Positions 14,477 through 17,263 of a stretch of DNA of 17,263 nt are shown piece after piece (the stretch's first letter is position 1; the number at the start of each line of letters is the position of its first letter). Source of the stretch: CAZTCJ01 sp964612085 (GTDB lineage Bacteria > Pseudomonadota > Alphaproteobacteria > JAJFIK01); the NCBI GenBank assembly GCA_964612085.1, contig CAZTCJ010000076.1, positions 1 to 17,263 on the forward strand. Reading direction: 5' to 3'. The notes beneath the pieces are model-generated. The model saw nothing but the letters and a program-made list of their open reading frames with translations, was not told where the DNA came from and searched no databases. The translations under genes were made by a program, and so were the position numbers.

Positions 14477-14940
14477 GCATGCGCCACGGTTTGACGGGGT
14501 TGATTGTCTGGATCGCTGTCGCGGTTGCCTCGACCGGTGTCCAGGCGGAGGATCATGCCGATCTGGACCGGGATGCGGCGGTCATGGCGGTGCTCGACCG
14601 GTTCATGGAGACCTTCAACGCCCAGGACAATGACGCTCATCTTGAGACCTATCATTTCCCCCATGTGCGGATCGCGAGCGGTACCGTATCCGTGATGGAG
14701 ACGGCTGCGGCCTATCCGCGGGATCTTTATGAGCGCAGCCTGATCCCGTCCGGCTGGCACCACAGCGCCTGGCTGTCCCGCGACATCGTTCAGGCGGGTC
14801 CGGACAAAGTGCATGTGGCGACGGAATTCGCCCGCTACCGGGCCGATGGCAGCCTGCTGGCCACGTACAAATCTCTTTATGTGGTGACGCGTATCGATGG
14901 CCGCTGGGGTGTGCAGGCCCGCTCCAGCTTTGCTCCTTGA
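14473..14940 (+). CDS. NTF2-like (SnoaL-type) protein with a signal peptide
   Basis: A 155-residue protein. ATG 14473 overlaps the stop of the previous gene and has GGAGG seven bases upstream; the longer open frame upstream of it is only a shadow of that gene. Residues 1-25 look like a Sec signal: MSMRHG, a hydrophobic core LTGLIVWIAVAVAS, and a cleavage site after VQA. The mature part resembles the cone-shaped NTF2/SnoaL fold: a first helix VMAVLDRFMETFNAQDNDAHLETYHF, then strands HVRIASG, YLIP-type segments, KVHVATEFARYRADGS, and a final SLYVVTRIDGRWGVQARSSF. Cytoplasmic relatives are small hydratases, isomerases or ligand-binding proteins. Export to the periplasm is unusual next to CoA-ester enzymes. 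Alternatively the N-terminal segment is a membrane anchor. Ligand unknown. Confidence 0.72.
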   Translation: MSMRHGLTGLIVWIAVAVASTGVQAEDHADLDRDAAVMAVLDRFMETFNAQDNDAHLETYHFPHVRIASGTVSVMETAAAYPRDLYERSLIPSGWHHSAWLSRDIVQAGPDKVHVATEFARYRADGSLLATYKSLYVVTRIDGRWGVQARSSFAP

Positions 14941-14954
14941 CCGGGGACGCGGGC

Positions 14955-15398
14955 ATGGGCGGGAGCGGTCTCGGCGCATCGTCCTTCGAGACGGCTTTCG
15001 CACGGGCGCGAGTGGCGCGTCCGGAGGAGTGCGACGAGCTTGGCCATGTGAACAACGCGGTTTATGTGCAATGGCTTCAGGAGATCGCCACGGCCCATTG
15101 GTTCACGGTGGCGCCCGAGGCCATGGCCCGCGATCATGTCTGGATCTGCCTGCGCCATGAGATCGATTACCGGGAGCCCGTGTTGCCGGGCGAACAGGTT
15201 GAGCTGCGCACCTGGCTCGGGCGCCGCTCCGGCCCGCGTTTCGATCGTTATACGGATATTCGCAAATCCGGCTCGGTGAAAGGCTCGGTCAAGGCGCTGA
15301 CGACCTGGGTGATGATCAGGCGGGAGACCGGCAAGCCGGTCCGGGTAGGCGATGACGTGCTGGAGGCTTTCGGTCTCACTCCCCAGGATCACGATTGA
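14955..15398 (+). CDS. Hot-dog-fold acyl-CoA thioesterase (4HBT family)
   Basis: A 147-residue thioesterase, last gene of the operon. The diagnostic motif is RPEECDELGHVNNAVYVQWLQE (22-43): Asp27 matches the catalytic Asp of 4-hydroxybenzoyl-CoA thioesterase, and the HVNNxxY helix follows. The rest, HEIDYREPVLPGEQVELRTWLGRRSG and the final strand TTWVMIRRETGKPVRV, completes one hot-dog domain, normally working as a dimer or tetramer in the cytoplasm. It would release CoA from an acyl-CoA of the pathway, either as final product release or to relieve CoA trapping. The start is uncertain: a TTG at 14937 overlaps the preceding stop, but ATG 14955 gives the usual N-terminal length; neither has a strong ribosome site. 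The stop lies eight bases from that of the convergent polymerase gene. Confidence 0.85.
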   Translation: MGGSGLGASSFETAFARARVARPEECDELGHVNNAVYVQWLQEIATAHWFTVAPEAMARDHVWICLRHEIDYREPVLPGEQVELRTWLGRRSGPRFDRYTDIRKSGSVKGSVKALTTWVMIRRETGKPVRVGDDVLEAFGLTPQDHD

Positions 15399-15406
15399 CC
15401 GGGCCT

Positions 15407-16780
15407 TTAAACGTTCGCCTCCACTTCTTCCGGGACATAGGTCAGCTCCCGTGACACGGTCTTGGCCTCGTCGAGGGCCGTCTCGATTGTCCGCACTTCT
15501 TCCGTTTTCAGATCGAAATCCGCGAAGCTGGGAACCCGGCCGAACGCGATCTTGGCGCCCGCATAACCGCCGGGCGGCTCGACCCAGGGGCCGAGGCTGA
15601 CGGCCTTGGCGCCGTGTCTGGCCGCCAGGGCATCCATGACGGCGGAGGCCTGCTGCCAGCGGGCCTGGGCGCGCCGTTCTTCGGGCGCGGCGGTATGCTC
15701 GAAAAGGTCGAACTGCCGCCCGGAAGGGGCGGACAGGCCATGGATCATCACCGCGATATTCTTGATACGGACCGCTTCCTGGTGCTGCGCCGTTTGTCCG
15801 AATGCCTGGGTCCAGAGCCGGGACAGGGCGCGCAAGAATGTATGATCGTCCGAGGCGGCGGCGAACCGGTGCTCCAGGCTGTGGCGGGGCCGGTCCGCAT
15901 AGCGCAAGGACAGGCTGAAGGCGGTGGCCTCGAAGCCTTCGCGCCGCAGCCGCCGGGCCGCCTTGATCGTCAGCAGGCGGGCGCAATGTTTGGCCTTGTC
16001 CGGTGTGCGCCAGCCGAACGGGAGCACCCGGCCATGGCCGAACATGCGCCGTTCCGTGTCATCCCGGCCCACCGCGTAGCCATGGAGCGCGTACCAGAAG
16101 CGCTCGCCCTCCACGCTGTTCCAGATGGCCCGGGCCTGTTTGGGCGGCAGCGCCCAAAGGGCCGCCATATCGCTCACACCGGCCGCCGCCAGACGCTCGG
16201 AAATACCTTTCGCGATGCCGGGAATGTCCTTCAACGGCAGGTCGAGCAGGCGGCCCGGCAGATCCTCCGGATGGAGAATGACGAGACCGTCGGGCTTGTC
16301 CATCTCGGCGGCGGTCTTGGCCAGAAGCTGGTTGGGCGCGAAGCCGATGGAGCAGGTCACATGCGGGCCGATGGCGTCCGCGAGACCGGCCTTGATCCGC
16401 TGCGCCAGGCCTTCCGGATCCGTCCGTTCCCGTCCGATCAGGCCGCAGGTCACCTCGTCGATGGAGCAGACCCCATCGATCGGCGCGTGCCGGTGCACTT
16501 CCCGTTTGATGGCTTTATGGACGGCCACATACACGTCATGGCGGGCATGGGTGAAGGCAATGTCCGGGCACAGGCGTTTGGCGTCGGCGACCGAAGTGCC
16601 CGTCTTCACACCGAAACGTTTCGCCTCCCGGCTGGCGGCGATGACGCAGGTGTGGGCCGAGACGATCGGCACCACGCCGACCGGCCGCCCGCGCAATTCA
16701 GGGCGCAATTGCTGCTCGGCGCTGGCGAAGAAGCTGTCGAAATCAATATAAAGACGCTCGATCTGCGTAGGGCGGCGCAT
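15407..16780 (-). CDS. Y-family (UmuC/DinB-like) translesion DNA polymerase
   Basis: A 457-residue error-prone polymerase. Catalytic metal residues are visible: Asp13 in LYIDFDSFFASAE and Asp108-Glu109 in GVCSIDEVT. The fingers/palm run to about residue 165 (GPHVTCSIGFAPNQLLAKTAAEMDKPDG), followed by the thumb helix-hairpin-helix (LPLKDIPGIAKGISERLAAAGV) and the little-finger domain (about 240-350). QFDLF at 356-360 fits the beta-clamp-binding consensus. About 97 further residues follow it, longer than typical Pol IV, and the wording differs from both Pol IV and ImuB, so this is a separate UmuC/DinB-like branch. AGGAA lies about six bases before the ATG. A GAAC-N7-GAAC LexA box 32 bases upstream indicates SOS induction. 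It is a single gene, convergent with the acyl-CoA operon. Confidence 0.92.
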   Translation of the reverse strand: MRRPTQIERLYIDFDSFFASAEQQLRPELRGRPVGVVPIVSAHTCVIAASREAKRFGVKTGTSVADAKRLCPDIAFTHARHDVYVAVHKAIKREVHRHAPIDGVCSIDEVTCGLIGRERTDPEGLAQRIKAGLADAIGPHVTCSIGFAPNQLLAKTAAEMDKPDGLVILHPEDLPGRLLDLPLKDIPGIAKGISERLAAAGVSDMAALWALPPKQARAIWNSVEGERFWYALHGYAVGRDDTERRMFGHGRVLPFGWRTPDKAKHCARLLTIKAARRLRREGFEATAFSLSLRYADRPRHSLEHRFAAASDDHTFLRALSRLWTQAFGQTAQHQEAVRIKNIAVMIHGLSAPSGRQFDLFEHTAAPEERRAQARWQQASAVMDALAARHGAKAVSLGPWVEPPGGYAGAKIAFGRVPSFADFDLKTEEVRTIETALDEAKTVSRELTYVPEEVEANV

Positions 16781-16812
16781 GGGCTTTCCTTCCGGTCGGG
16801 CGGTGAAAGTTG

Positions 16813-16827
16813 GAACAAAAGAAGAAC
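16813..16827 (-). promoter_or_regulatory. LexA-binding site (alphaproteobacterial SOS box) of the Y-family polymerase gene
   Basis: GAAC (16813-16816), seven bases, GAAC (16824-16827): on the gene's strand this is GTTC-N7-GTTC, the direct-repeat LexA site known for alphaproteobacteria, without mismatch. It lies 32 bases before the start codon, and just behind a possible -35 box TTGACT (16835-16830), so LexA would cover the core promoter. A match in front of a translesion polymerase is very unlikely to be chance. Confidence 0.85.
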
Positions 16828-16835
16828 AAAGTCAA

Positions 16836-17074
16836 GCCCTTCCCCTGTTGCGGCCGATGGCCAGGGCCGGACTCACAAGCTAGAGTGCACCTGTTTGAAG
16901 AATGAGATTCATGATGTTCGCGACAGGAGGGCGGCCGGCGGTTGGAACCGGGCCCGAGCAGCGCGGTGGGCTTCATCCTGCGCGGTCCTTGCGGCGAGAC
17001 GTCGGCTTTCAGTGAGGGTTTGAGGTCCGTTCGGGCCTCTTGCGCGCGGGGGCGTGGAGGACGCGCGCTGGCTC
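16836..17074. other. Stretch without a convincing gene between the polymerase and tRNA promoters
   Basis: From the polymerase promoter to the tRNA promoter I see no credible protein gene. The short open frames here have arginine-rich, low-complexity translations typical of GC-rich noncoding DNA, and no good ribosome site goes with any of them. No repeat array or terminator is evident. Confidence 0.5.
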
Positions 17075-17103
17075 TTGCGCACCTCCCCGTTCTTGCCTAT
17101 AGA
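17075..17103 (+). promoter_or_regulatory. Promoter of the tRNA gene
   Basis: TTGCGC (17075-17080) and TATAGA (17098-17103) are spaced by exactly 17 bases and lead into the tRNA, with a predicted 5' leader of about 34 bases for RNase P to remove. GC-rich sequence follows the -10 box, as is common for stringently controlled stable-RNA promoters. Confidence 0.6.
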
Positions 17104-17143
17104 CACGGGTTCGAAACGGCCTTCCCAGGGCCGGATTCGGTTT

Positions 17144-17220
17144 GGCGGAGTAGCTCAGGTGGTTAGAGCAGCGGAATCATAATCCGCGTGTCGGGGGTTC
17201 AAGTCCCTCCTCCGCTACCA
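17144..17220 (+). tRNA. tRNA-Met (anticodon CAU), elongator type
   Basis: A 77-base cloverleaf can be folded by hand. Acceptor GGCGGAG pairs with CTCCGCT (one G-T pair at the end), the D arm is GCTC/GAGC, the anticodon stem GCGGA/TCCGC encloses loop ATCATAA with anticodon CAT, and the T arm GGGGG/CCCTC carries TTCAAGT. Discriminator A73 and an encoded CCA end it. The lack of an unpaired first base and of three G-C pairs in the anticodon stem argues against initiator tRNA. The overall sequence is like elongator tRNA-Met of alphaproteobacteria; the alternative, tRNA-Ile with lysidine-modified CAU, cannot be fully excluded by eye. Confidence 0.9.
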
Positions 17221-17263
17221 TTCGAACCGACGGTGCAAAGCACTGGCACATCGATCCGGTGGA

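Noticed and set aside
15614..17023. A 469-codon open frame on the plus strand opposite the Y-family polymerase
   Set aside because: No domain, no ribosome site, and it is wholly antisense to a gene with intact catalytic motifs over most of its length.
17144..17263. The tRNA 3' end as an attachment site for an integrated element
   Set aside because: Only 43 bases follow the tRNA, and no integrase gene or repeated tRNA end is visible, so there is no support in this window.

Overview
The window is GC-rich, tightly packed bacterial chromosome, most likely from an alphaproteobacterium. Three things in the sequence point there: a GAAC-N7-GAAC direct-repeat LexA box in front of a Y-family polymerase (the alphaproteobacterial type of SOS box), an XRE regulator of the PraR-like kind common in that class, and an elongator-type tRNA-Met with encoded CCA. 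I cannot name a genus.

Left part (1-5337), a set of small independent units: the 3' end of a uracil-DNA-glycosylase-family gene overlapping a lipoprotein alpha/beta hydrolase (+); a SAM methyltransferase (+) converging on a nitrilase (-); a small secreted four-cysteine protein (+) divergent from the nitrilase; a small two-repeat gene (-) that is split by an in-frame TAA; and an XRE-family regulator (-) with an AT-rich upstream region.

Centre (5338-15398), the main object: a TetR regulator (-) divergent from an eight-gene, about 9.2 kb operon (+). Its order is AtuA-family protein, acyl-CoA carboxylase beta subunit, enoyl-CoA hydratase-family protein, biotin-carrying carboxylase alpha subunit, nitronate-monooxygenase-family flavoprotein, TIGR03084-type DinB-fold protein, secreted NTF2-like protein, and hot-dog acyl-CoA thioesterase. 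Most junctions are 4-base stop/start overlaps or gaps under 30 bases. A near-perfect inverted repeat covers the -10/start region of the operon and sits in the TetR promoter, so one operator probably controls both. AtuA + carboxylase + hydratase is the core of acyclic-terpene (citronellol/geraniol) and leucine-type breakdown: carboxylation of a 3-methyl-2-enoyl-CoA, then hydration. The carboxylase has Gly at the position I align with the Phe that marks 3-methylcrotonyl-CoA carboxylase, which favours a longer substrate such as geranyl-CoA. The operon lacks the usual acyl-CoA dehydrogenase, CoA ligase and HMG-CoA-type lyase, and instead carries four genes not in the classical atu set. It may be a variant pathway for an unidentified branched acyl-CoA.

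Right part (15407-17263): a Y-family translesion polymerase (-) with a beta-clamp motif and a well-placed LexA box, about 360 bases without a convincing gene, then tRNA-Met(CAU) with its own promoter.
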